Below, piece after piece: positions 17,830 through 25,865 of a stretch of 64,000 nucleotides of DNA. Source of the stretch: Alphaproteobacteria bacterium (GTDB taxonomy: Bacteria > Pseudomonadota > Alphaproteobacteria > SMXS01). Numbering within the stretch: the first letter of the stretch is position 1; every line of letters starts with the position of its first letter. The notes beneath the pieces were generated by a model. That model was not told the DNA's origin. It did no database searches and worked only from the letters and a program-made list of their open reading frames with translations. The stretch lies in assembly GCA_028284945.1 (NCBI GenBank), contig JANQQJ010000024.1, forward strand, positions 62,001 through 126,000. The letters run 5' to 3'. The translations under genes and the position numbers were made by a program.

Positions 17830-17873
17830 ATGATTTGGCCAAGAAGCATGCGTCCCCACTCTAACTGTGCCAT
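17826..17873 (-). CDS. Candidate 15-residue leader peptide before the MFS gene
   Basis: On the minus strand GAGGAGG is followed 8 nt later by an ATG opening a 15-codon frame (MAQLEWGRMLLGQII). Its TGA overlaps the MFS ATG as ATGA, an arrangement seen in translational coupling. No run of a single amino acid suggests attenuation. It may simply recruit ribosomes for the transporter start, which has no ribosome binding site of its own. Confidence 0.4.
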   Translation of the reverse strand: MAQLEWGRMLLGQII

Positions 17874-17895
17874 GGTGCATGCCTCCTCAATCGGT

Positions 17896-17959
17896 GTTTC
17901 GTCTGATGAAACGTCATTTGGTCTAGCGATACGCTAACCTGTTTGCTACGGTCGGTCAA
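17896..17959 (-). promoter_or_regulatory. MFS promoter with two palindromic operators, matching the hyuAB promoter
   Basis: Read on the minus strand: TTGACC (plus 17954-17959), 17 bp, then TAGCGTATCGCTAG (plus 17923-17936), whose core TAGCG-TAT-CGCTA is a palindrome overlapping the -10. After 10 bp comes the 17-bp palindrome GTTTC-N7-GAAAC (17896-17912). Every element and spacing matches 23678-23741. Confidence 0.7.
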
Positions 17960-18007
17960 TTGGCCGTCATCCCCTATGATAGAAATCAGTAGGATGCAGG
18001 AGCAAAG

Positions 18008-19525
18008 GTGAATATCGCGACTCATATGATGCGAGCCGGTGGTGCATTTGCCGAGCGCCCCGCCGTTGCGGTCGGTGGCCGGACCATCCAAACCTATGGC
18101 GCCACAGCAGATCGGACGGCGCGGTTGGCTGGCGCCATGCGCAGCAAATTGGGGCTGCGGCCCGGTGACCGGGTGGCGCTGGCCCTGAAAAATTGCCCGG
18201 AATATGTCGAGCTGCTTTATGCCTGCTGGCATGCCGGGCTGGTTGCGGTGCCCATCAACGCCAAACTGCACCAGACGGAATTCGCGTTCATCCTGAAGAA
18301 CAGCGCCGCTCGTGCCTGTTTTGCCACCACCGACCTTATCGACACAATCGCCCCGCTTGCTAGCGATCCATTGCATACCGTGATCGAGGTTGGCAGCCGG
18401 GACTATGACCGGCTATTGCGGACAGAGCCGATGCCGCTTGTCGCGCAGGCGCCGACGGACCCGGCCTGGCTTTTCTATACCAGCGGCACGACAGGCCAGC
18501 CGAAAGGCGCCGTGTTGAGCCACCGCAATCTGCTCGCCATGTCATGGTGTTATTTCGCTGACGTCGACCAGCAAAGCCCTTGGAACACCATTTTGCACGC
18601 AGCGCCGATGAGCCACGGGTCCGGTCTTTACGGACTGGCACATGTGATGCAGGGCAGCTGTCATGTCATTCCCGAGTCCGGTGGATTTGATCCAACGGAA
18701 ATTTTTGACCTGATCGAAAGCTGGAACGACGCAGCCTTCTTTGCCGCCCCCACCATGGTGAAACGCCTGATCGAGCATCCGCAAGACCGCGACACCAGCA
18801 ACCTGAAGACCATCATTTATGGTGGCGGGCCCATGTATGTGGAGGACTGCCTGGCCGGTCTCGACCGGTTTGGCCCTAAGCTGGCCCAGCTCTATGGCCA
18901 GGGCGAAAGCCCTATGACTATTACCGCGCTGAGCGCGGCGATGCATGCTGACAAAACCCATCCCAGATGGCTGGATCGTCTGGCCTCTGTCGGGATTCCG
19001 CAAAGCGCGGTCGAGGTTCGTGTCACCGATGCCGACGACAACACTTTGCCGCCCGGCGAGGTTGGCGAAATCCTCGTGCGCGGCGATACGGTCATGAATG
19101 GCTATTGGCAGAATGAGGCGGCCACCGCCGAAACGCTTCGCGGCGGCTGGCTGCATACCGGCGATTTCGGCGTGTTCGATGAGGACGGATTTTTGACCCT
19201 AAAAGACCGCTCAAAAGACCTGATCATTTCCGGCGGCACCAATATCTACCCCCGCGAAGTCGAAGAAGTGCTGGTTCAGCACCCCGACATTGCCGAAGTC
19301 GCTGTGATCGGCCGGCCGGACCGGGAATGGGGAGAAAGCGTCGTCGCCTATCTGGTGGCCCGGGACGGGACCGAACCAGACACATCTGCATTGGACACTT
19401 ACTGCATCGAACATATGGCCCGCTTCAAACGGCCAAAAGATTATCGGTTTGTCGAAGCGTTACCGAAAAACAATTACGGCAAGGTGGTCAAGAAAGACCT
19501 GCGGACGCTCGACAGCGAAAGCTAG
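18008..19525 (+). CDS. Acyl-CoA synthetase (AMP-forming, class I adenylate-forming enzyme)
   Basis: The 505-residue protein has the ATP loop YTSGTTGQPKG, the acyl-adenylate motif YGQGESPMT, the hinge motif GWLHTGDFGVFDEDGFL and the C-terminal KDLIISGGTNIYP block. The terminal catalytic Lys lies in KNNYGKVVKKDLR. It activates a carboxylic acid to its CoA ester; the chain type cannot be predicted. The GTG start is supported by AGGAG at 17998-18002, 5 nt upstream. It is divergent from the MFS transporter and may share its regulatory region. Confidence 0.93.
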   Translation: MNIATHMMRAGGAFAERPAVAVGGRTIQTYGATADRTARLAGAMRSKLGLRPGDRVALALKNCPEYVELLYACWHAGLVAVPINAKLHQTEFAFILKNSAARACFATTDLIDTIAPLASDPLHTVIEVGSRDYDRLLRTEPMPLVAQAPTDPAWLFYTSGTTGQPKGAVLSHRNLLAMSWCYFADVDQQSPWNTILHAAPMSHGSGLYGLAHVMQGSCHVIPESGGFDPTEIFDLIESWNDAAFFAAPTMVKRLIEHPQDRDTSNLKTIIYGGGPMYVEDCLAGLDRFGPKLAQLYGQGESPMTITALSAAMHADKTHPRWLDRLASVGIPQSAVEVRVTDADDNTLPPGEVGEILVRGDTVMNGYWQNEAATAETLRGGWLHTGDFGVFDEDGFLTLKDRSKDLIISGGTNIYPREVEEVLVQHPDIAEVAVIGRPDREWGESVVAYLVARDGTEPDTSALDTYCIEHMARFKRPKDYRFVEALPKNNYGKVVKKDLRTLDSES

Positions 19526-19541
19526 AGCAAAACCAATAGAT

Positions 19542-19607
19542 TAGATCATCTTTATCTGTTGAGCTGGAACGCCATCTGCTTCCAACTCAACAGATAAAGA
19601 TGATCTA
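19542..19607. repeat. Long near-perfect inverted repeat between convergent genes
   Basis: Two 28-nt arms (19542-19569 and 19580-19607) pair at 27 of 28 positions around a 10-nt loop. In the minus-strand RNA the single exception is a G-U wobble. The arms are AT-rich, unlike the surrounding sequence. The right arm contains the TAG stop codon of the SDR gene. It could act as a terminator for the SDR gene or be a dispersed element. Confidence 0.75.
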
Positions 19608-20453
19608 GTCCTCATCAAAGGCGATGCCGGTGGTGTAGGGCGCCCATTTGGCGATTTCCGCCTGCATCGATCCCAGCTTGTCACCAGCATAGTAAAGTGC
19701 GTCCGAGCCGAGCAAGAAGTGCATCGGCGGATTTTCCGATTCGACCATCTTGAGAATAGCCTGTGCGGCTTTCGCCGGATCGCCGTTCTCCCGGGACGTC
19801 GCATCCTCAAGCGTGCGCAGAGCATCCCGGGCGGCACCGTCATAGTCTTCAATTTGCCGCGCGGCCGTGACCAATGACCGGCCGGCAAAATCTGTCCGCA
19901 GTGCCCCAGGCTCCACATTCGTGACCTTAATCCCCAGTTCGGCAACCTCCTTGGCCAGATTTTGCCCGAACCCTTCCAGGGCATATTTGCTGGCGCCATA
20001 GACGCCGGTGCCCGCCCAGGGGGCCAGCCCGCTGACGGAACTGATGTTGAGAATATGCCCGGCGCGGCGCTTGCGCATGGATGGCAGCACAGCCTGGGTC
20101 ACGGCAATGGCGCCAAACACGTTGACAGCAAATTGCTGGCGAATTTCGTCCAGGCTCGCCTCTTCAATGGCCCCTACCAGACCATAACCGGCATTGTTGA
20201 CCAGCACATCAATGCCGCCGGTTTGCGATAGCGCATCGCTGACGACCTGAGTGATGGCCGCATCATCCGTCACATCAAGAATGTGACCGAAGGCACGGTC
20301 AGCGGCCAGCGCTTCAAAACGCTCAATGTCTTCGGCCTTGCGGGCCGTGCCGACGACAATATCGCCCTGCGCCAGCGCTGCTTCAGCCAACGCACGGCCA
20401 AGGCCGGAGCTGATGCCGGTAACGAACCAGCATCGTTTTGGACTATCACTCAT
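19605..20453 (-). CDS. Short-chain dehydrogenase/reductase
   Basis: A classical SDR of about 282 residues: cofactor motif TGISSGLG, NNAG, and the catalytic YGASK with Ser upstream (ISSVSG). The Arg-containing TARKAEDIERF after the second strand suggests NADP(H) preference. I chose the ATG at 20453 (MSDSPKRCW), preceded by GGTGAGA; the frame opens six codons earlier. It follows the IclR gene by about 97 bp on the same strand and may be the last gene of the cupin-aldolase-IclR unit. The substrate is unknown. Confidence 0.88.
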   Translation of the reverse strand: MSDSPKRCWFVTGISSGLGRALAEAALAQGDIVVGTARKAEDIERFEALAADRAFGHILDVTDDAAITQVVSDALSQTGGIDVLVNNAGYGLVGAIEEASLDEIRQQFAVNVFGAIAVTQAVLPSMRKRRAGHILNISSVSGLAPWAGTGVYGASKYALEGFGQNLAKEVAELGIKVTNVEPGALRTDFAGRSLVTAARQIEDYDGAARDALRTLEDATSRENGDPAKAAQAILKMVESENPPMHFLLGSDALYYAGDKLGSMQAEIAKWAPYTTGIAFDED

Positions 20454-20550
20454 GGGTCTCACCGCGATCAAAAGAACTTTGGAAGGTTGCCAATGTGCGG
20501 ACCAACTTCGCTATCTTCTTGCCCGGTCACGCCCGTTTCATTGTGTGGGG

Positions 20551-21318
20551 TCAACGGCCCCGATAACCGAGGCGAGACGAGACATTGCGCGCTGCATCGG
20601 TGACCGCATCAATGAAAGCCGTGTCGGGATCCGGGGTCAAAAACTGAACCGACCCGACAATATTGATCGTGCCGGCCAGCGCGCCGGTGCCGTCGAAAAC
20701 GGGCGCGGAAAGAGCGTTAATACCGATCAGTGCTTCCTCCGGCGCGACAGCCCAGCCCTGGTGACGCACCCGGTCAACTTCCGCACGGAGCGTATCGATG
20801 TCGGTATTCGTGTTGTCCGTCCATTGCCGCCGTTCACCGCCCTCGACGACTTGCCAAAGATCCGGCGCGCCAAAGGCCAGCGCGACCTTGCCCTGCGCTG
20901 ACGAGTGAAAATCGAAAATCGCACCAGGGCGGCTGGTGATTTCGATTTCCGACCGGTGCCGCAGAATATCCAGGACACGCACCCCCGTCGCCTCAACCTG
21001 ACCAATAGTGACGGTCTGGGCGACCCGCTCATAGAGCACCTGCATTTCACGACGGGCTTCGGCCAGAAAGTTGACCTGTTCGGCGATCGCCTGACCAATA
21101 TGGAACAGGCTGAGCGTCAGCTGATACCGCTCTGTTTCCGGATCCTGCGAGACATATCCCCGGTCAACCAGTGTGCGCAGATGGCGATAGATGCGGGGTT
21201 TGGTACGGCCGATGCCGCGCGCCAGATCGCTGACCCCAATAGGCCCATTGGACCTCGACATGAACTCGATAATGTCGAGCGCGGTAACAACAGACTGAAT
21301 GGAGTCCTTGTCTGGCAT
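20551..21318 (-). CDS. IclR family transcriptional regulator
   Basis: This 255-residue protein has an N-terminal winged helix (VSDLARGIGRTKPRIYRHLRTLVDRGYV) and a C-terminal effector domain (SAQGKVALAFG, GINALSAPVFDGTG). IclR proteins bind short palindromes and respond to small acids. It lies 4 bp after the HpcH/HpaI aldolase gene, so it is in that operon. It is encoded between the two matching promoters at 17896-17959 and 23678-23741, making it my first choice as their regulator; the AraC protein at 22646 is the alternative. Confidence 0.93.
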   Translation of the reverse strand: MPDKDSIQSVVTALDIIEFMSRSNGPIGVSDLARGIGRTKPRIYRHLRTLVDRGYVSQDPETERYQLTLSLFHIGQAIAEQVNFLAEARREMQVLYERVAQTVTIGQVEATGVRVLDILRHRSEIEITSRPGAIFDFHSSAQGKVALAFGAPDLWQVVEGGERRQWTDNTNTDIDTLRAEVDRVRHQGWAVAPEEALIGINALSAPVFDGTGALAGTINIVGSVQFLTPDPDTAFIDAVTDAARNVSSRLGYRGR

Positions 21319-21322
21319 GGCG

Positions 21323-22102
21323 TTAGTCCAAAGCCGACTTGAATGCGTCGGTCATGGTGCGCGCGGCGCCCTTAAGCAAAGATTGATCCGTGCCGATGAT
21401 GAAAAAACTGACGCCCTTACGGCGAAACGCAGGCACATCCTGTGCGTTGGGTAGAAACATACCCGACGGCCTGCCACCAGCCGACGCTGCAGCGCAAATG
21501 GTCTCAACCGCCTCACCGACGGCAGGATCTGCAATAGCGTCAACGCCCAGGGAAACGGAGAGGTCGGCGCGGCCAATCAAAAGCGCGTCGATGGAGTCGA
21601 TAGTGGTGATTTCAGCAACCTGGGGCACGGCTTCTGCGTCTTCAATCTGGCCGATCACGATGACCGCATCATCGCTGGCTGCACGATAGTCTGCCGCTGG
21701 CATGACGCCATAACCGCCGGACCGGCCAGACGGCGAAAAGCCGCGACGTCCGCCGCGATAGCGCGTGGCGGCAACGGCGCGTTCAGCGTCTTCTGCGCTG
21801 CAAATGTGCGGAACGATAATCCCCGCCGCGCCCAGATCGAGCACCTGAAGGATCATTTCCGATTCGGCCGACGGCACACGGACCAAGACCGGCGTGCCGC
21901 TCGCGTGACCGGCAAGGATGCAGCGGTCGACCGCTGAGAAGTCAAAGGGCGCGTGCTCAGCATCCAGCGCCACAAAATCGACGCCGGAACCCGCGACAAT
22001 TTCGACGGCCTGAACGGCAGGGGTCTTAACGAAGACGCCGACGACCGGCTCGCCCGCACGAATCCGGTCTTTCAGCGCATTGTGTTCTGCGAATCGCGCC
22101 AT
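21323..22102 (-). CDS. HpcH/HpaI family class II aldolase
   Basis: The 259-residue protein has the family landmarks VALDAEHAPFD, VLVRVPS with the substrate-binding Arg, GAAGIIVPHI, GGRRGFSP and IGQIEDAEAV with the metal-binding Glu, then LLIGRADLS. It cleaves 2-keto-4-hydroxy acids to pyruvate and an aldehyde, typically late in aromatic or sugar-acid catabolism. It lies between a cupin gene (14 bp upstream) and the IclR regulator, forming a compact operon. Confidence 0.93.
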   Translation of the reverse strand: MARFAEHNALKDRIRAGEPVVGVFVKTPAVQAVEIVAGSGVDFVALDAEHAPFDFSAVDRCILAGHASGTPVLVRVPSAESEMILQVLDLGAAGIIVPHICSAEDAERAVAATRYRGGRRGFSPSGRSGGYGVMPAADYRAASDDAVIVIGQIEDAEAVPQVAEITTIDSIDALLIGRADLSVSLGVDAIADPAVGEAVETICAAASAGGRPSGMFLPNAQDVPAFRRKGVSFFIIGTDQSLLKGAARTMTDAFKSALD

Positions 22103-22116
22103 TTCGCGATCTACCT

Positions 22117-22491
22117 CTAGTCTTCCAGATCCGGCGCCTGATACTCGACCAGGTGTTTGTAGTCCTGCCGGATCGGCGAAAAGACGTCGAGGTTGAGCAC
22201 CGTCTCGTCTCCGATGGGCTCACCATAATGTTCCACGCTGGGGGGAATGCGGATCAGGCTGCCGGGTCCGCCTTCGATGACATCGTCGCCAACCACAAAC
22301 CGCATCTGACCCTGGACGATATAAACGACCTGTTCAAACGGGTGGCTGTGCGGGTTCACTTCCATGCCCGGCTCCAGCCAGTTCATCACCAGCAATACAT
22401 CATCGCCGCGAAACCCGGCACGGCTCACACCCGGACGGACATCTTCTTTCTCCAAGGTGTCCCAATTGTAGAGTTTGGCTTTTTGCGGCAT
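22117..22491 (-). CDS. Small cupin-domain protein
   Basis: This 124-residue single cupin has the two family blocks: PHSHPFEQVVYIVQG with metal-binding His-His-Glu, and IPPSVEHYGEP with the last His. A good ribosome site (AGGAG) precedes the ATG. Such proteins are isomerases, small dioxygenases or lyases. It heads the cupin-aldolase-IclR operon, so it probably acts on the substrate of the aldolase or on an earlier intermediate. Confidence 0.88.
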   Translation of the reverse strand: MPQKAKLYNWDTLEKEDVRPGVSRAGFRGDDVLLVMNWLEPGMEVNPHSHPFEQVVYIVQGQMRFVVGDDVIEGGPGSLIRIPPSVEHYGEPIGDETVLNLDVFSPIRQDYKHLVEYQAPDLED

Positions 22492-22552
22492 CTGATTCTC
22501 CTGGTTCGTCGCAGAGTAGGGTGGTCCGAATGTTCAAGGCACAACTAGAATC

Positions 22553-22621
22553 GTCACCCCGGCGTAGGCCGGGGTCCAGCAAAACCGCTGAACTGGATTC
22601 CGGCCTTCGCCGGAATGACAT
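22553..22621. repeat. Intergenic palindromic repeat, CATTCCCGC-type family, copy 2
   Basis: Two hairpin units: CACCCCGGC-GTA-GGCCGGGGTCCAG, then CTGGATTCCGGC-CTTC-GCCGGAATGACA. The architecture (a TCCAG/CTGGA inner junction between two stems) matches the element at 3044-3166, with different stem bases. It lies between the cupin operon and the araC-type gene. Confidence 0.7.
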
Positions 22622-22645
22622 CTAAAGGTGTGCAGTCAACGAACC

Positions 22646-23614
22646 TCATGTGTTGGCCTTAGCGTCAGTGCGCCCACCGGTGCGGCGATAGTCACGCGGC
22701 GATGTGCCGTACTGATTGCGAAAGGTCCGGCTGAAATGCGCCGAGCCATTAAAGCCCCAGCGAAAGCAAATCTCCGATATCGATAACTGCGCATGCAGCG
22801 GGCTGATCAGGTCGGAGCGGCACCGTTCCAGCCGCCTCGTCCGGACATAGTTGGTGAAGGTATTGCCGGTGGCCGTGAACAGCTTTTGCATATAGCGCAG
22901 GGAGACCCCGTGCTCTTCGGCGACCTTCGCCGGCGTCAAATCCGGATCGCTGAGCATGGTTTCAATCGTCTGGCAGATGCGGTGCAAATGCGCGGTGCGC
23001 GCCCCTTCGGCACCGCCAAGGCCAAACACGGTTTTCTGATCCGCCAGGCTAGTGATCAACATCTCGGTCAGCGCCAGTTCAATGGCGCGCAGTTCCTCGG
23101 CATCAATATCGCCCAGCACGCGGGCAATAGACCTGAGCAAATCAGCAAAGATGCGCCGGATGCCTGACCGGCCGGAAAAATGACCCATCTGCAACGACAG
23201 TGGAGCGATCAGTCGGGGGCTCAAGGCAACGCGCGGCACGCGCACAAACAGCATCCGGAATTCAGTCAGGCAGGTCAGCGTTGCATCTTCGCGCGACGGA
23301 CCAAAAATCACATCACCCGGCGCGACCTCGAACCGTTTGTCCTCAGCACTCAGAACCGCCTGACCCTCAATCATCAGCGCCAGCCAGATCGCGGCTTCCT
23401 GATCCGGATATTTGCCAGAGATTTCCTGCGCCTCTGATTCAATGACCGAGAATTCGATCCCCATGGGCGAGACAATGCACTGCAGCTTGCCTTGCAGGGT
23501 CTTGCCTTCAGGCACCGTCGCCGGGGGCAGGCAAACACGGCCAAGCGCGTCGCGCCAGGCTTCGCCGCGCGCATCCTCGTCAAAGGCTTCAGTTGTGAAG
23601 TGCCACGCTTCCAT
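22646..23614 (-). CDS. AraC family transcriptional regulator
   Basis: The 322-residue protein has a C-terminal AraC DNA-binding domain. The first helix-turn-helix is around VSLRYMQKLFTATGNTF and the second around ISEICFRWGFNGSAHFSRTF, ending YGTSPRDYRR. The N-terminal part looks like the cupin-like sensing domain of the AraC_binding_2 type. It is divergent from hyuAB, so it may activate that operon in response to the substrate. Confidence 0.92.
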   Translation of the reverse strand: MEAWHFTTEAFDEDARGEAWRDALGRVCLPPATVPEGKTLQGKLQCIVSPMGIEFSVIESEAQEISGKYPDQEAAIWLALMIEGQAVLSAEDKRFEVAPGDVIFGPSREDATLTCLTEFRMLFVRVPRVALSPRLIAPLSLQMGHFSGRSGIRRIFADLLRSIARVLGDIDAEELRAIELALTEMLITSLADQKTVFGLGGAEGARTAHLHRICQTIETMLSDPDLTPAKVAEEHGVSLRYMQKLFTATGNTFTNYVRTRRLERCRSDLISPLHAQLSISEICFRWGFNGSAHFSRTFRNQYGTSPRDYRRTGGRTDAKANT

Positions 23615-23677
23615 GGTCCCCTCATGACCTTATCAGAGCTTGTGCGCCTATGTGCAAAAACCAGCCAATCCAGCGCG

Positions 23678-23741
23678 TTGACGTGCCTGATATGATCCCC
23701 TATCGTATCGCTAGTATAAATACTGTTTCGACAAACGAAAC
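23678..23741 (+). promoter_or_regulatory. hyuAB promoter with two palindromic operators
   Basis: TTGACG (23678-23683), 17 bp, TATCGT (23701-23706), ATCGCTAG (23707-23714), 10 bp, then GTTTCG-ACAAA-CGAAAC (23725-23741). The first operator, CTATCG-TAT-CGCTAG, begins at the last spacer base and covers the -10. The second lies downstream of the transcription start, 44 bp before the hyuA GTG. Its layout equals that of the MFS promoter at 17896-17959. Confidence 0.7.
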
Positions 23742-23785
23742 AAAAATCGACGGCGGTCTATGCCGAAAATGCGGGAATAAGAGTC

Positions 23786-25855
23786 GTGACGAAATATGCA
23801 CTGGCTGTCGATATCGGCGGCACCTTCACCGATGTGGTTCTGATTTCTAGCGACAATCAGGGCTGGACCGACAAGACGCTGACCACCCATCACGATCTGC
23901 TGGAGGGCTTTTTCCGCGCGACAGATCTGGTGCTCGGCCGTGCTGGCATCACGCTTGATCAAGTGGGTGACGTGGTCACCCATGCCACCACGGTCGTCAC
24001 CAATGTGCTGATTGAGCGTAAGGGTCCGCCGACGGCTATGATCGTCACCGAAGGGTTCCGCGACGTACTCTATATTCGCGACGAGCATCGCTACGACATG
24101 TTCGACCCGCAGATCGAATATGCCGAGCCGCTGATCACCCGGGACCTGACATGGGGCGTGGATGAACGCGCCTATGCCGATGGGTCGGTCGGTAAAGGCG
24201 TCGACGCGAAAGCCGTTCACGCCATTGCTGGCGAGTTGAAAGCCAAAGGCATTTCTTCGGTCGCCGTGTGCCTGCTGAACAGTTACCGCAACCCGGCCAA
24301 TGAACGGGCGGTGCGCGATGCGCTTAACGAGGCCGCGCCGGAAATCTTCGTCACCCTGTCCAGCGATGTCGCGCCGCAGATGCGCGAATATCTGCGGGCC
24401 AGCACGGCCGCGCTCAATGCCTATACGGTACCGCTGGCCAAGCCCTATCTCGATGCGCTGATTGCCAGGATGCAGGACGGGGGGTTGGACAGTGAACCAC
24501 TGATCATGCTGTCAAATGGGGGTGTGGTCGGCGCGCGTGTCGCCGGCACCTACCCTGTGCGGATGATCGAATCCGGGCCTGCGGCCGGTGCTTTGGTGGC
24601 GGGATACATTGCCCGGCAATATGGCCTGGATAATCTGATTTCCTTCGACATGGGCGGCACCACGGCCAAGGCCTGCCTGATTCAGGATGGTGAACCCCTG
24701 GTGGTCGGCGACTTCGAAGTCGACCGACGCTATCGCTTCAAGCCCGGCAGCGGCATGCCGATTACCGTGCCCTCCATCGACATGATCGAGATCGGCGCCG
24801 GTGGCGGCTCCATCGCCCGGGTCGACGCGCTTGGCCTTTTGAAAGTCGGCCCGGACAGCGCCGGCTCCAACCCCGGCCCGGCGTGCTATGGCCGTGGCGG
24901 CGTGCAGCCCTGTGTCACCGATGCCGATGTGGTGTTGGGCATTCTTGACCCGGACAATTTCCTGGGCGGCGACATGAAGCTCGACCGGTCGGCATCAGAA
25001 AAAGCGGTCAATACACTGGCCGAGGCATTGGACGTATCCATGCAGGATGCCGCCTATGGCATTTTCAGTGTGGTGGGTGAGTCCATGGCAGCGGCCGCGC
25101 GCGCGCATGCCACCGACCGCGGCGTCAACTATCGCGGCATGCCACTACTGGCATTCGGTGGTGCCGGTCCGGTTCATGCCTGCTACGTCGCCGAACAACT
25201 CGACAGCAATCAGGTGATCTATCCGCCGATGGCCAGCGTTCTCAGCGCTTATGGCACACTGGTGACGCCGGTCCGCCTTGACCTGGCCCGCGGTGGCCTT
25301 AGCCGCCTTGGTGATCTGGATTGGGACAGCACCTCGGTTCTGATCGATGACATGCTGTCGGAAGGCGAATCAGCGCTGCTTGAAGCCGGGCTACCGAAAG
25401 ACTCCATCGCCTTTGGGTTCGGTGCCGACCTCCGCTATTTCGGCCAGCAAAACGAAGTGACCATTACTCTGGACGCCGACCCGCGGGATGCGAAGAACAT
25501 CGATGATCTGCGGGCAAAATTCGAAGCCGGGTACGAAACCCTCTATGGGGTTCGGCTGGACGACATGGATGTTGAAGTGGTTACCTGGCGGGTGACGGCG
25601 CATGGCGGTGATACGAACCGAACGGCAGTTGCCGATGTGGCCTCCGACCCAACCAACCCCAAGGGCAGCCGCCCGGTCTATCTGGGACAATCCAACGCGG
25701 ACGTGCCGGTCTATGACCGCAAGGCACTGGCCGTCGGACAGGAAGTGGCCGGCCCGGTGATCGTCGAAGAACGCGAAACCACGGCCTTTATCCTGCCCGG
25801 CTGGACCTTTACCGTGCATCAGGATGGCAGCCTGATCGCCAATCGCGACGCCTAG
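23786..25855 (+). CDS. hyuA: Hydantoinase/5-oxoprolinase subunit A
   Basis: This 689-residue protein begins YALAVDIGGTFTDVVL, the phosphate-binding block of the HyuA family (actin/ASKHA fold). Later come THATTVVTN, SNGGV, FDMGGTTAKA, GAGGGSIAR and AFGGAGPVHA. With HyuB it forms an ATP-dependent enzyme that opens hydantoin, 5-oxoproline or N-methylhydantoin-like rings; acetone carboxylase is a relative. The GTG start fits the family N-terminus. The partner gene follows 10 bp downstream. Confidence 0.95.
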   Translation: MTKYALAVDIGGTFTDVVLISSDNQGWTDKTLTTHHDLLEGFFRATDLVLGRAGITLDQVGDVVTHATTVVTNVLIERKGPPTAMIVTEGFRDVLYIRDEHRYDMFDPQIEYAEPLITRDLTWGVDERAYADGSVGKGVDAKAVHAIAGELKAKGISSVAVCLLNSYRNPANERAVRDALNEAAPEIFVTLSSDVAPQMREYLRASTAALNAYTVPLAKPYLDALIARMQDGGLDSEPLIMLSNGGVVGARVAGTYPVRMIESGPAAGALVAGYIARQYGLDNLISFDMGGTTAKACLIQDGEPLVVGDFEVDRRYRFKPGSGMPITVPSIDMIEIGAGGGSIARVDALGLLKVGPDSAGSNPGPACYGRGGVQPCVTDADVVLGILDPDNFLGGDMKLDRSASEKAVNTLAEALDVSMQDAAYGIFSVVGESMAAAARAHATDRGVNYRGMPLLAFGGAGPVHACYVAEQLDSNQVIYPPMASVLSAYGTLVTPVRLDLARGGLSRLGDLDWDSTSVLIDDMLSEGESALLEAGLPKDSIAFGFGADLRYFGQQNEVTITLDADPRDAKNIDDLRAKFEAGYETLYGVRLDDMDVEVVTWRVTAHGGDTNRTAVADVASDPTNPKGSRPVYLGQSNADVPVYDRKALAVGQEVAGPVIVEERETTAFILPGWTFTVHQDGSLIANRDA

Positions 25856-25865
25856 GAGAAGACAG

